This document shows positions 49,486-58,704 of a stretch of 64,000 nt of DNA, one piece after another. The position numbers were made by a program, and so were the translations under genes. The notes beneath the pieces are model-generated. The model was given only the letters and a program-made list of their open reading frames with translations, searched no databases and was not told where the DNA came from. Within the stretch, counting starts at the first letter, position 1. Each line of letters opens with the position of its first letter. This DNA comes from Flavobacteriales bacterium (lineage in GTDB: Bacteria > Bacteroidota > Bacteroidia > Flavobacteriales_F > PHOS-HE28), in contig CP064979.1 in the NCBI GenBank assembly GCA_016699575.1, positions 4,154,001 to 4,218,000 on the forward strand, in the 5' to 3' direction.

Positions 49486-50520
49486 TCACTTCATCATGTA
49501 GTAGATGTTCGTGAGCCACTTCATGCTGTCAGGCTCGCTCATGGGGTCGGTCACGTATTCCTCGATCACGTGGTCCTTCAATTCGCGGCCGTTCGCTTTC
49601 ATGGCGTCGTCCATGGCCATGTGCGCGTTATAGCTACCGTGATAGCCGCCCATGTACGGGATGAACTGTGCCTTGCCGGCCGGTACCACCAACGTTTCCC
49701 AGCCCTTCACACTTGTCGTGGCGTCACCTTTCACCGGCATGGCCGCCATCATGTCGGCTTGCTGGTTGGGCTCGTCCCACTTGAAAATGATCCCGGATGG
49801 CATTCCGGACATTTCAAGCTTTGCGGCTCCAAGGTCTTTGCCAAGAGCTTGGTAAGTGTCGCCATAGAACTTCTCCATATCCGCCCACTTCACCACGGCA
49901 CGCTTGCCCACGTACACCATCTCAGGGCGATCGACCATGTCGACCTTGTAGCCACGGAACTCGTTTTTGGGCGCCGACACCGCCGCAGCCTCCGCCTGCT
50001 CTTTCAGGCGTCCAAGCCCTTTATCGAACTCTGGTCCTACCATCTTGTCCATGTTGAAGAACATGCTCATGGCCTTCGCGATCATGCCGTCGTTATTGCC
50101 GAACATGGCCCACGTCACTTTCGTGCTGTCGCCCATTCCCTCCAACAGGACCTCCGCGTTGCTTTCGCTCTCCATTGGCTCCTTGAAGTGCAGGGCAACC
50201 CCGACCTTCTTGTTGGGCTCCAGTGCAACGATCTCTTGTGAGCCCGATCCAACATCACTGTTCCCTTCCCAGGATGCTGTGGCTCCAACGGTCCCGTCGG
50301 TGCCGCTCATGCTCTTCTTCATGTTCGGGTCGTGATCGTTCCATGGGCTCCACTTGTCCATTGCCGCTAGAGTGCTCGTGTGCGCGTACACCACTTCCAC
50401 AGGAGCCTTCACCGTCACGGAACGTTCCACTCGATAAGTGTCGTCGCCCATGAGCGACATCACGAAAACAATGGCCAGGATAGCCACAAGGATGATGAGT
50501 ATGGTCTTCAGTGCTTTCAT
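49486..50520 (-). CDS. Membrane-anchored SRPBCC (START-like) protein with GyrI-like C-terminal domain
   Basis: A 344-aa protein. An N-terminal membrane helix (LIILVAILAIVFVMSLMG) is followed by an SRPBCC/polyketide-cyclase-like domain (TYRVERSVTVKAPVEVVYAHTSTLAAMDKWSPW, typical of Bacteroidota YndB-like proteins). A GyrI/effector-binding-like domain follows (FRGYKVDMVDRPEMVYVGKRAVV, WDEPNQQADMMAAMPV). Ligand binding is likely, with unknown ligand. Confidence 0.8.
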   Translation of the reverse strand: MKALKTILIILVAILAIVFVMSLMGDDTYRVERSVTVKAPVEVVYAHTSTLAAMDKWSPWNDHDPNMKKSMSGTDGTVGATASWEGNSDVGSGSQEIVALEPNKKVGVALHFKEPMESESNAEVLLEGMGDSTKVTWAMFGNNDGMIAKAMSMFFNMDKMVGPEFDKGLGRLKEQAEAAAVSAPKNEFRGYKVDMVDRPEMVYVGKRAVVKWADMEKFYGDTYQALGKDLGAAKLEMSGMPSGIIFKWDEPNQQADMMAAMPVKGDATTSVKGWETLVVPAGKAQFIPYMGGYHGSYNAHMAMDDAMKANGRELKDHVIEEYVTDPMSEPDSMKWLTNIYYMMK

Positions 50521-50639
50521 GCGCTTGGGGGTTTAGAGGCGAAAGATGGCACGCGGCAAGCGCCCGGCAAGCGCTAACCCAAGGCCAGTGACGACCGGTG
50601 GCACAGTGTTTTCTTTGCGCCTTCCAAACCTTGAACAAG

Positions 50640-51218
50640 ATGACCGCCCATTTGCGCACCCTGGCCCAAATAGTCGTTGTGGGACTGCTCGCCCTGCCCT
50701 TTGCCGGCTGCAAGGAGAAAACCAGTGCGGCCCTCGGCACCAAGGTTCAGCAACCCTTCAGTGGATCGAACTACGAGAGCAACAACCGTTGGTTCCGCGG
50801 TGTGGGTATCGGCGCCAGCAGCAAGCAGAACATAGCCCGCAGCAAGAGCGACCTGGATGCCAAGAGCCAGCTGGCAGGCCAGGTGGGCAGCTCAGTGCGC
50901 TCGGTGAGCGACCAGTACTTGGGCGAAACGGGCAACGCGAACGCAAGCGAAGTGGCGGACAAGTTCCAAACGCTGGTGCGCGACGTGATGAAGACCGAGA
51001 TCGCCGACCTGAGGAAGATCGGCGAGGAGACCTTCCACAATGCGGAGAAGGGCGAATTCACGGTTTACACGGCCTACGAGATCAAGAAAGCGGCCATGTG
51101 GCGCTTCATGAAGAAGCAGGCGCGCACCGAAGCCAAGATGGACGAAGCCACTTTGAAGGTTTGGGAGGAGATGATGGACGAGCAGATCAAGCTGGCAGAA
51201 GCCGAGGAGGAGAAGTAA
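50640..51218 (+). CDS. Hypothetical lipoprotein
   Basis: A 192-aa protein starting MTAHLRTLAQIVV, with lipobox F-A-G-C (Cys24). The C-terminal 60 residues form a long charged helix (AMWRFMKKQARTEAKMDEATLKVWEEMMDEQ). The segment NNRWFRGVGIGASSKQNIARSKSDLDAKSQLAGQV resembles the N-terminal part of LPP20-type lipoproteins. Function unknown. Confidence 0.62.
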   Translation: MTAHLRTLAQIVVVGLLALPFAGCKEKTSAALGTKVQQPFSGSNYESNNRWFRGVGIGASSKQNIARSKSDLDAKSQLAGQVGSSVRSVSDQYLGETGNANASEVADKFQTLVRDVMKTEIADLRKIGEETFHNAEKGEFTVYTAYEIKKAAMWRFMKKQARTEAKMDEATLKVWEEMMDEQIKLAEAEEEK

Positions 51219-51287
51219 GGCTGACGGTGTGTCAGGTCGGCACGGAACGGTGCTTCCTTTGCTGAGCGCAACCCAAACATATCGAAG

Positions 51288-51983
51288 ATGGCAGGTCTAT
51301 GGATCCTCGGGCTGGTGATGTTCGGCATCAGCTTCCTCGTGAGCCAACGCTTGAAGAGCAAGTTCACGCAGTACAGCAAGACGCCGCTGAGCAACGGTAT
51401 GAGCGGCCAGGAAGTCGCGCTCCAAATGCTGGCCGACAACGGCATCCGTGATGTGAAGGTGGTTTCGGTCGCGGGGCAGCTCACGGACCATTACAACCCG
51501 GCCAACAAGACGGTGAACCTGAGCGAGGTGGTGTACCACAGCCGCAATGCCGCCGCCGCCGCTGTTGCCGCCCACGAGTGCGGGCACGCCGTGCAGCACG
51601 CCACCGCCTACAGCTGGTTGCAGATGCGCAGCAAGCTGGTGCCCGTGGTCCAGGTGAGCAGCCGCTGGATGCAGTGGGTGATCATCGGAGGCATCATCCT
51701 CACTTCAACAATGGCCGGCCCCCTCGGACCGAACGTTCTTCTCGCGGGCATCATCATGTTCGCGTTCACAACCCTGTTCGCTTTCATCACGCTGCCGGTG
51801 GAATACGATGCCAGCAACCGTGCTCTGGCTTGGATGAAACAACGCGGCATAGTGACCACGGCCGAGTACGCCATGAGCGAAGACGCTTTGAAGTGGGCCG
51901 CACGCACGTACGTGGTTGCCGCCATCGGCTCGCTCGCTACGCTGCTGTACTACATCATGCTCTACATGGGCCGGAGGGACTGA
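51288..51983 (+). CDS. YugP-like zinc metallopeptidase
   Basis: A 231-aa membrane protein of the YugP/zinc_peptidase_2 family. The zinc-binding helix is HECGH (96-100) within AAHECGHAVQHATAY. Membrane helices are at the N-terminus, after the zinc motif and at the C-terminus. These putative intramembrane-associated proteases have unknown substrates. A possible metal ligand downstream (VEYDASNRA) is in the usual place. Confidence 0.92.
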   Translation: MAGLWILGLVMFGISFLVSQRLKSKFTQYSKTPLSNGMSGQEVALQMLADNGIRDVKVVSVAGQLTDHYNPANKTVNLSEVVYHSRNAAAAAVAAHECGHAVQHATAYSWLQMRSKLVPVVQVSSRWMQWVIIGGIILTSTMAGPLGPNVLLAGIIMFAFTTLFAFITLPVEYDASNRALAWMKQRGIVTTAEYAMSEDALKWAARTYVVAAIGSLATLLYYIMLYMGRRD

Positions 51984-51997
51984 CCCGCACAACTGAT

Positions 51998-53092
51998 CTA
52001 GTGGAAGCCCTGGTCCCCGATCGGGGCTTCTTCGTTCCCACCGAGCGTGAGCACAACGGGCAGATGATCGCTGTAGCCACCGTGGTACTTGCCGCGCCCT
52101 CCGTACGTGCGGTTGGGAGAAGGCCCGAAACGCGGATGGTCGAACAACAGGAACGGAGAACGCACAGCTCGTGCATTGAACGCGCGAACGCCATCGTTCG
52201 GCCAGAGCAGGCCTCGGCTCACGATCATGTGGTCGAGGTAGGACCATTCGCCATCGAACTGGTGCGAACCGGCAGGCTTCTGCCTGTCCAAGGCCACCAG
52301 GTCGTACAGGTCATGGTCATGGCTTCCGGTGTCGAGCGCAGCAGCAAGCCCTTCGCGTATGCTACGGTCCAACGGCGTGTCGTTCAGGTCGCCCATCACG
52401 ATGATGCGCGCTTGCGGCTCGGCGGCCAACAGCGCGTCCACCTTGTCGCGTACCACGGATGATGCCTTCATGCGCTTTGGCTCGCTCTCCTGGACGCCTT
52501 CACGACGGCTGGGCCAGTGGTTCACGAACACATGCAGCGCCTCGCCATCCGCGAGCTGTAGGCGCGCGTACAGCACATCGCGCGTGGCATCGCCCTGCAG
52601 CTTCACGGAAAGAGATTGAGCGTGATCGGGGAAAACGTACGGGCCTTCCTGCACCAGCAGCGCCACATCGATGCCGCGCTCATCGGGTGAATCGAAATGC
52701 TCCAGGACGTAGTTCCCTTGATCAAGCGGTGGTGTTGCGATCAGGTCCAGGCACACCCGCGCGTTCTCGACTTCCACCAAACCGATGATGAGCGGCAACT
52801 GCGCCGAGGCCGAAGCAATGGCTCGGGCAAGGTGCGCCAGCTTGGTCCGGTAGCGCTCTTCGGTCCACTGGAGGTCGCCATTGGGCGTGTACTCTTCATC
52901 GCCGCGCACGCTCGGGTCATCCTGTGTGTCGAACAGGTTCTCCACGTTGTAGCACACCACGCTGCCCTGCGCGATGGGCAACAGCTCCGTTGGTTCCTGC
53001 GGGCGTGCCTCCGCTGAGTTCGTCGCGACCTGTTCGCCGCAACCCAGCGCAAGCACCATGGCCGCGCTGCACCAATGCCAACGCTTCTTCAT
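51998..53092 (-). CDS. Endonuclease/exonuclease/phosphatase-family lipoprotein
   Basis: A 364-aa envelope lipoprotein (lipobox L-G-C at Cys18). EEP-fold motifs: VCYNVENLFDTQDDP, IIGLVEVENARV (metal Glu), HVFVNHWPSR, IIVMGDLNDTPLD (GDxND) and GYSDHLPVVLTL (catalytic His). Substrate unknown. This is the second EEP protein in the window; the other (27155) is exported via T9SS. Confidence 0.88.
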   Translation of the reverse strand: MKKRWHWCSAAMVLALGCGEQVATNSAEARPQEPTELLPIAQGSVVCYNVENLFDTQDDPSVRGDEEYTPNGDLQWTEERYRTKLAHLARAIASASAQLPLIIGLVEVENARVCLDLIATPPLDQGNYVLEHFDSPDERGIDVALLVQEGPYVFPDHAQSLSVKLQGDATRDVLYARLQLADGEALHVFVNHWPSRREGVQESEPKRMKASSVVRDKVDALLAAEPQARIIVMGDLNDTPLDRSIREGLAAALDTGSHDHDLYDLVALDRQKPAGSHQFDGEWSYLDHMIVSRGLLWPNDGVRAFNARAVRSPFLLFDHPRFGPSPNRTYGGRGKYHGGYSDHLPVVLTLGGNEEAPIGDQGFH

Positions 53093-53106
53093 GTTCTGTG
53101 ATGGTC

Positions 53107-54666
53107 CTATCCGAAAAGCCCCTTGCTCTTCCTTCGACGGGTGGAACTTTTAACGCCCAACACGCCGAGCAAACCACGGGTGAGCACGTTGGCAACGGTC
53201 CTGCCGACCTGCCGCACCATGGTGTTCTCGCTGAGCTTCTCCAAGGTCCCCTTTTCCCCTTTTTCCTTCTTCCTACCCTCTTTCTCTTCCGCTTCTTCCT
53301 CCTCAGCCTCGCCGTGGTCCTTCAGCCGCTTTTCCAGCAGTTCGAAGGCGCTCTCGCGGTCGATGGCCTCGTTGTACTTGCCTGCTAACCTGCTTTGGCT
53401 CACCAAGCCCTGCATCTCCAACGGGGAAAGCACGTCCATTCGTGTGATGGGTGCGCGCATGAGCGTGTGTGCCAGCGGCGTGGGGGTCCCTTTTTCGCTG
53501 AGTGCCGTCACTAGCGCCTCTCCGATGCCGAGCGAGGTGATCAGCGCTTCGGTGTCGTAGAATTCCGTGAGCGGGTAGTTCTCGGCGGTGCGCTTTATGG
53601 TGGTGCGATCCTTGGCCGTGAAGGCGCGCAGGGCATGCTGCACTTTAAGTCCGAGCTGTCCGAGCACGCTCTCGGGCACATCGCCCGGGTCCTGTGTGCA
53701 GAAGTACACACCCACTCCTTTCGAGCGGATCAGCTTGATGATGGTTTCGATCTGTTCCAACAAAGGCTTGGTGGCCGTATTGAAGATCAGGTGCGCTTCG
53801 TCGATGAAGAGCACGAGCTTGGGCTTGTCGGCATCACCTTGCTCGGGGAAGGTTGAGTAGATCTCCGCCAGCAGGCACAGCATGAAGGTGCTGAAGAGAC
53901 GCGGCTTGTCCTGGATATCGGTAAGGCGCACGATGTGCACCACACCGCGGCCATCGCGGAGCTGCAACAGGTCCTGCACGTCGAAGCTGCGCTCCCCGAA
54001 AAATGTGTCCGCTCCTTGCTGTTCCACCTCGATTAGCTTGCGCAGGATGGTGTTCACCGTGGCCGGGCTGACGTTGCCGTAAGCCTTGCCGATCTCCTCC
54101 TTGCCTTCATCGATGGTGAACTGCAGCACGCGGCGGAGGTCCTTCAGATCGAGCAGTGGCAAGCCTTTGTCGTCGCAGTACTTGAAGACGAGACTGAGCA
54201 CGCTGCTCTGCGTGTCGTTCAGTTCGAGGATTCGGGACAAGAGCACGGGACCGAACTCGCTGATGGTGGCGCGCAACCGTGCACCCGGCTCTTTGCTCAG
54301 GCTCAGCAGTTCAACAGGCACCGCTTGCGGCTCGTACGGCACGTTCATCCTCTGGTGCCGGGCGGTGATCTTGTCGTTGACGGCGCCTGCCGCAGCCAGA
54401 CCGCTCAGGTCGCCTTTGATGTCCATGAGCAGTGTGGGAACGCCGTTCAGGCTCAGTTGCTCGGCGAGCACTTGAAGCGTCTTCGTCTTGCCCGTGCCGG
54501 TAGCGCCGCAGATGAGACCGTGGCGGTTCATGGTGCGCAGCGGAACCTTTACTTGGGTGCCCGGCGCGCATTCACCATCGAGCAGCGGCGCGCCCAGGAT
54601 GATACTGTTGCCTTGGAACGTATAGCCCGCCTGCATGGCGGCGGTGAACGCTTGCTGATCTGCCAT
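53107..54666 (-). CDS. HerA-like ATPase (DUF853)
   Basis: A 519-aa FtsK/HerA-fold ATPase of the DUF853 type. Walker A is GATGTGKT (54-61); Walker B is KLVLFIDEAHLIF; an arginine-finger region is GVGVYFCTQDPGDVPESV. The C-terminus is a Lys/Glu-rich linker then a GRTVANVLTRGLLGVLG helix. HerA-type motors translocate DNA or act with NurA nucleases; no NurA lies nearby. Start MADQQAFTAAMQAG replaces the long extension to 54882. Dodecin gene lies upstream. Confidence 0.88.
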   Translation of the reverse strand: MADQQAFTAAMQAGYTFQGNSIILGAPLLDGECAPGTQVKVPLRTMNRHGLICGATGTGKTKTLQVLAEQLSLNGVPTLLMDIKGDLSGLAAAGAVNDKITARHQRMNVPYEPQAVPVELLSLSKEPGARLRATISEFGPVLLSRILELNDTQSSVLSLVFKYCDDKGLPLLDLKDLRRVLQFTIDEGKEEIGKAYGNVSPATVNTILRKLIEVEQQGADTFFGERSFDVQDLLQLRDGRGVVHIVRLTDIQDKPRLFSTFMLCLLAEIYSTFPEQGDADKPKLVLFIDEAHLIFNTATKPLLEQIETIIKLIRSKGVGVYFCTQDPGDVPESVLGQLGLKVQHALRAFTAKDRTTIKRTAENYPLTEFYDTEALITSLGIGEALVTALSEKGTPTPLAHTLMRAPITRMDVLSPLEMQGLVSQSRLAGKYNEAIDRESAFELLEKRLKDHGEAEEEEAEEKEGRKKEKGEKGTLEKLSENTMVRQVGRTVANVLTRGLLGVLGVKSSTRRRKSKGLFG

Positions 54667-54686
54667 GGGGGAAAAGTAGAAACGGA

Positions 54687-54708
54687 AAGAGGGCCGTAGA
54701 GCCCTCTT
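54687..54708 (-). terminator. Terminator after the dodecin gene
   Basis: AAGAGGGC (54687-54694) pairs with GCCCTCTT (54701-54708), with a T-rich tract on the minus strand. Confidence 0.6.
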
Positions 54709-54728
54709 CCCGCGAACATTCGGTGCGT

Positions 54729-54929
54729 TCACTCGATCGCGAAGGCGATCTTCAGGTTGACGCGGTACTCCACGATCTTGCCTTTTTCGACGACTGCGCT
54801 CTGGTTCTGCACGTTCACGGAACGGATGCCGCGCACGCTCTTGCTGGCGGCTTTCACAGCGTTTGCGGTTGCGTCTTCCCAACTGGTCTTGCTGTTGCCG
54901 AGAATCTCAATGACTTTGATGACGCCCAT
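54729..54929 (-). CDS. Dodecin family flavin-binding protein
   Basis: A 66-aa dodecin, a dodecameric flavin store. The signature runs VIKVIEILGNSKTSWEDATANAVKAASKSVRGIRSVNVQ with KIVEYRVNLKIAF at the end. Length matches the family (about 68 aa). It is monocistronic and followed by a terminator. A short repeat-like GTGGAAAAGTG stretch lies upstream at about 54945-54990. Confidence 0.95.
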   Translation of the reverse strand: MGVIKVIEILGNSKTSWEDATANAVKAASKSVRGIRSVNVQNQSAVVEKGKIVEYRVNLKIAFAIE

Positions 54930-55011
54930 GGGAGGTTGGTTTTAGGGTGTAAAGTGAAGGGTGGAAAAGTGCGAGGTGGAAGATGGAACGTGCAGCACTT
55001 GCCCGGGCAAC

Positions 55012-55446
55012 CTACTTGAATAGCTTGCCCAGGAGGCCCTTGGCCATGTCGGCGATGCCACCGCCACCGAGGTTGCCCAACAAGCTTTGGAGATTGCCGG
55101 CGTTGCCTCCGATCTTATCGCTGAGCAACCTGGTAAGCAGGGGCATTACAATCGCACCCACGCCACTGGCTTGGCTCGCGTTCAGCCCCACGTTGCCGGT
55201 GAGCTTGCTTTGGAAGGTATTGCCGATGTTGCTCAGCAGGTTGTCGGCATTCGCAGTGTTCTTGGCGTCACTGAAGAGGTTCAGCACATCGTCGAGGCCG
55301 AAGCCATCGCCTCCTCCAAGGACTTCCTTCACGCTGTCCGCAGCTGCATTGATGCTGCCATCGGTCTGTTGCTGGTTGAGGCCGGCCTTCTGCATGAGCT
55401 GCGGGCCGACCTGGTTTTTCAATTGGTCGAGGATCTGATCGAACAT
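55012..55446 (-). CDS. DUF937 domain protein
   Basis: A 144-aa protein starting MFDQILDQLKNQVGPQLMQKAGL, with repeated TNVGLNASQASGVG- and GGLFSDAKN-like helical units of the DUF937/YidB fold. YidB-type proteins are small oligomers of unknown function. The GGDGFGLDDVLNLFSD region is typical. The start at 55446 was preferred to an in-frame ATG at 55488. Confidence 0.85.
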   Translation of the reverse strand: MFDQILDQLKNQVGPQLMQKAGLNQQQTDGSINAAADSVKEVLGGGDGFGLDDVLNLFSDAKNTANADNLLSNIGNTFQSKLTGNVGLNASQASGVGAIVMPLLTRLLSDKIGGNAGNLQSLLGNLGGGGIADMAKGLLGKLFK

Positions 55447-55524
55447 GGTCGTTGGGTGTTTATGGCGTTCGGACGGCACCATGCCCATCCGTCACACTGC
55501 CCTACGAACCTAACACATCAACGA

Positions 55525-55929
55525 TCAACTGAAACTGATGCGGTCGATGGAGAACCTCCCACTCCCCGTGAAGAACAGCGCTACAAAGGCACCGAGGTAA
55601 ACGAGCGCCAGTTCCATCTCCTTGAAGGGGCCATCCCCGTTGGCCATGAAGGCGGCCACCGCCATGGCAATAACGAGCGGCACCGTGCTCAACCGCAACC
55701 AAAGACCGAGCATAACCATCGCACTGCACACCACTTCGGCAAAGACCACCAGGCTCAGCGCGAGCACCGAACCCATGCCAATGGGATCATAGAACGTGTC
55801 CATCCGCTCGCTGAAGTTCATGAGCTTGGTCCAGCCGTGGCCGTACAGCATGCCGCCACCGGCCACCACGCGCAATACGAGCAGGCCGAAGTCGAGACCG
55901 ACCGGCTCGGAGTTCAAGAGCTTCGACAT
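55525..55929 (-). CDS. DoxX family membrane protein
   Basis: A 134-aa four-helix membrane protein of the DoxX/SURF4 superfamily: LLVLRVVAGGGMLYGHGWTKL, SLVVFAEVVCSAMVMLGLWLRL and a final LALVYLGAFVALFFTGSGRFSIDR. Members include thiosulfate:quinone oxidoreductase subunits and oxidative-stress proteins; the role here is unknown. Confidence 0.9.
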   Translation of the reverse strand: MSKLLNSEPVGLDFGLLVLRVVAGGGMLYGHGWTKLMNFSERMDTFYDPIGMGSVLALSLVVFAEVVCSAMVMLGLWLRLSTVPLVIAMAVAAFMANGDGPFKEMELALVYLGAFVALFFTGSGRFSIDRISFS

Positions 55930-56027
55930 GGTGCAAAAGTGGTCGGCGGTGGAAGTCGCGGACTAGCGGGGCGGGTTCGTTCATCAACAGAGTCCGGTTC
56001 ACCTTTGGGGGGTTATAGCAACTGCCC

Positions 56028-57344
56028 ATGCGCCTGTTACTCGCTCCTGCTCTCCTCCTCTCGACAGCGCTCCACGCGCAGGATACTATCAACCCCGTGG
56101 TGATGCTCGGACCCGTAACCATGAACGAAGCCACCATTTGGTCCATGCGGTACAGCATTCCGGACATTGCGATCCAGTACCGGATCGCGAACGACAGCAT
56201 GGACAAATGGTCGAACAAGTGGTCGTGGCCTTTGGAGGAGCAGTCGCTGAGGAACGTCAAGCTTGATGGGCTCATTCCCGGGACCACCTACGAGTACCGC
56301 CTTGTGCACCCCGAGGACCGTTCGGAGCACGTGCTGAGCGACGTGTACCACTTCACCACCCAACCCCTTTGGCAGTGGCGTACCGATCCGCCGGAATTCA
56401 CCGTGGCCATGGGCAGCTGCAACTACGTGAACGAGGAACGCTTCGACCGTCCGGGCAAACCCTACGGCGACGGTTACCAGATCTACAACAGCATCGCCGA
56501 CAAGAAGCCTGACCTGATGCTCTGGCTCGGCGACAACATCTATTTGCGCGAACCGGACTGGGATTCGCGCAGCGGTTTCCTGCACCGGTACACGCATACT
56601 CGCTCGATGCCGGAGATGCAGCGCTTGCTGACCACCTGCCCCAACTACGCCATCTGGGACGACCACGACTTCGGCCCGAATGACGGCGACCGCAGTTTCG
56701 TGCACGCAGAGACCTCGCGGGAAATGTTCCGCCTCTTCTGGCCCAACCCGACACCTGAGCAACCCGGCGTGGGTGGCGTGGGCACACAGTTCAGCCATGC
56801 TGACATCGACTTCTTCCTGCTCGACGACCGCAGCTTCCGCACGCGAGCCGACCTGAAGTCCGGCGAGCCGCAGATCCTCGGCACCGCGCAGATCGATCGG
56901 CTCATTGAAGGCCTCAAGTTCAGCAAAGCACCGTTCAAGCTGGTGGCCGTGGGCGGACAGTTCCTCAACACCGTGGCGCAGTACGAGAACTTCGCCAACT
57001 ATCCAAAGGAGCGGCAGGCCATCATCGACCGCATCCAGGCTGAAGGCATCACCGGTGTCTTGTTCCTGTCCGGGGACCGGCACTTCACCGAGTTGAGCGA
57101 ACTAACACTGCCGGACGGCAACATCATCCGCGACCTGACGGTTTCGCCGCTAACGAGCACGGCCTACGACCCAAAGGAAGACAACACCCTTCGCGTGGAA
57201 GGCACGCGCGTCGGCCAGCGCAACTTCGCTACGCTCACCTTCAGCGGAAAACGGACGGAACGTGCGATGACCATCCGCGTGTTCGACAGCGATGGGAAGT
57301 TGATGTGGGAGCGCAACGTACCGCAGCCGAAACCCGGTCAGTAG
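56028..57344 (+). CDS. PhoD-like alkaline phosphatase
   Basis: A 438-aa exported metallophosphatase with signal peptide MRLLLAPALLLSTALHA. An N-terminal fibronectin-like domain (VMLGPVTMNEATIWSMR to YHFTT) precedes the catalytic domain with FTVAMGSCNYV, LWLGDNIYL (metal Asp/Asn), YAIWDDHDFGPND and VLFLSGDRHFTEL (metal His). PhoD-type enzymes bind Ca and Fe and release phosphate from phosphodiesters outside the cell. No Pho regulon box was identified. Confidence 0.92.
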   Translation: MRLLLAPALLLSTALHAQDTINPVVMLGPVTMNEATIWSMRYSIPDIAIQYRIANDSMDKWSNKWSWPLEEQSLRNVKLDGLIPGTTYEYRLVHPEDRSEHVLSDVYHFTTQPLWQWRTDPPEFTVAMGSCNYVNEERFDRPGKPYGDGYQIYNSIADKKPDLMLWLGDNIYLREPDWDSRSGFLHRYTHTRSMPEMQRLLTTCPNYAIWDDHDFGPNDGDRSFVHAETSREMFRLFWPNPTPEQPGVGGVGTQFSHADIDFFLLDDRSFRTRADLKSGEPQILGTAQIDRLIEGLKFSKAPFKLVAVGGQFLNTVAQYENFANYPKERQAIIDRIQAEGITGVLFLSGDRHFTELSELTLPDGNIIRDLTVSPLTSTAYDPKEDNTLRVEGTRVGQRNFATLTFSGKRTERAMTIRVFDSDGKLMWERNVPQPKPGQ

Positions 57345-58012
57345 TAGTCGACCGGCTCTTCGCCCTTGCGGAAACGGGCCGAGACCGAAAGCCCGAGCGT
57401 GAAGTAGCGGATGGGGCCTTCCGTTTCACCCACGCGCCTGTTCGGCAAGGCGGTGAGCGCGAATTGTTCCGGCACGAGGTAAACACCATCGGCTTCGTAA
57501 CCGATGACCAAGCCGAAGGCGAGGTTCTTGGTGGCCATCAGGTACCAGCCGAACGCGGGGCTGAAATAGCTCCCCTGCGATGTGTGCGTACCCAGACTGT
57601 CCGTTCGGAACGCGTAGCTGGTCGTGCCGAAACGCGCCCCTAGTTCAATGAATGTTTTCTCGCTGGTGAGCACCTCCCACTGCACTTTACCGTAATACGA
57701 CCAACGTTGCACACTGCCCGTGCGCGCATTGCCTTGGAAGCTGCGCTGGTCGTAATCGAAGAAGCTGGCACGAACGCCCCCGCCGATACCAAGGCCCTTG
57801 TACAATGGGAACTGCACGTTCAACCCAAGCTGACCGATGACCTCCGTGAGGTGGCGCATCTGCGTGTTGTTGAAAGCGGAAGGCAGCACGAAGTCGAGCT
57901 GGGCGCCGGACACCGGGAACTTCTTGTCGCGCTTGCTCACACCGCGTTGTGGCTGGGCCATTGCGCCAAGGACAAAAACAAAAGGCAGCACGAACGCAAT
58001 GTACCTTCTCAT
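57338..58012 (-). CDS. Outer-membrane beta-barrel protein
   Basis: A 224-aa exported protein: MRRYIAFVLPFVFVLGAMAQ signal peptide, then a short linker (PQRGVSKRDKKFP) and an eight-stranded-like barrel (LDFVLPSAFNN, GIGGGVRASFFDYD, QRWSYYGKVQWEV, SYFSPAFGWYLMAT, RYFTLGLSVSARF). Typical of OmpA/porin-like PF13568 proteins of Bacteroidota. The start overlaps the upstream gene's stop by 4 bp, so the two are cotranscribed. Its 3' end overlaps the convergent phoD-like gene by 7 bp. Confidence 0.8.
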   Translation of the reverse strand: MRRYIAFVLPFVFVLGAMAQPQRGVSKRDKKFPVSGAQLDFVLPSAFNNTQMRHLTEVIGQLGLNVQFPLYKGLGIGGGVRASFFDYDQRSFQGNARTGSVQRWSYYGKVQWEVLTSEKTFIELGARFGTTSYAFRTDSLGTHTSQGSYFSPAFGWYLMATKNLAFGLVIGYEADGVYLVPEQFALTALPNRRVGETEGPIRYFTLGLSVSARFRKGEEPVDYY

Positions 58013-58392
58013 GCCCCGCGTAAGATGAACATCCGCTCCGTGCTCTGGCCGGACGAAGTGAGCCGCACGTAATAACGGCCAGGTGCCAGGCCGCTCACCT
58101 CGAGCACCCATTCCGGCCGGCCCCGTTCAAGCAGACGGGCGGGGAAGCGCTTCACCTCGTTCCAACCTTCATCCAGGACGGCCGCGTGCATTTCCTGGTC
58201 GCGGGGCACGGTCATGGACAATTTCAACCGTTCAGGGTGGTAGGCCACATCGAGCTGCGTGAGTTCGGCGTGCTTCACCACGGGCACCTCATTGGCCAGC
58301 GTATTGACGCGGAAGCGGCGGTACCATACGAACACCAACGTGATGCTGAGCGAGACCAGCAACACCCAACGCAAAGTGGACAGATCCATCAT
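58009..58392 (-). CDS. Small membrane-anchored hypothetical protein
   Basis: A 127-aa protein with an N-terminal membrane helix (WVLLVSLSITLVFVWY). The C-terminal half resembles the beta-sandwich of T9SS-type C-terminal domains (WVLEVSGLAPGRYYVRLTSSGQ with a closing RMFILRG), but too short to be a full sorting signal. Coupled by ATGA to the beta-barrel gene downstream and 2 bp from the DUF493 gene upstream. Confidence 0.55.
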   Translation of the reverse strand: MMDLSTLRWVLLVSLSITLVFVWYRRFRVNTLANEVPVVKHAELTQLDVAYHPERLKLSMTVPRDQEMHAAVLDEGWNEVKRFPARLLERGRPEWVLEVSGLAPGRYYVRLTSSGQSTERMFILRGA

Positions 58393-58394
58393 GT

Positions 58395-58670
58395 TCAGAG
58401 AACGATAACGCCTTCGATGAGGGCCGCCTTCTCATATCGAGCAACCACCTCATCGGCGCTCATCATCACCTCACGCACGGTAAGGCTCAGGTATTTGCCA
58501 CCCGCGCTGTACTTCCTCAGCATCTCCACCTCGGCCGGAAAGAGGACCGTCACAGCATCCAGCCGGGACTGGTCCGGTTCGAAGATGAACTTGAACATAT
58601 AGACCGAAGGCCACTCATGCACCTCGTTGAGCCGCTGGCGCAGGCGGTCCTTGGTCTCGTCGTTCAGCAT
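58395..58670 (-). CDS. DUF493 family protein
   Basis: A 91-aa ACT-like domain protein of the YbeD/DUF493 family. The family motif YMFKFIFEPDQ with VTVLFPAEVEMLRKYSAGGKYLSLTVREVM is present. YbeD-type proteins are suspected small regulators. Start MLNDETKD is preferred. It is driven by a Bacteroidota-type promoter (58705-58734) that mirrors the promoter of the divergent transposase gene. Confidence 0.82.
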   Translation of the reverse strand: MLNDETKDRLRQRLNEVHEWPSVYMFKFIFEPDQSRLDAVTVLFPAEVEMLRKYSAGGKYLSLTVREVMMSADEVVARYEKAALIEGVIVL

Positions 58671-58704
58671 GGTCGGTCGGGGCTTCGGAAGGCCGTTACT
58701 TTGG

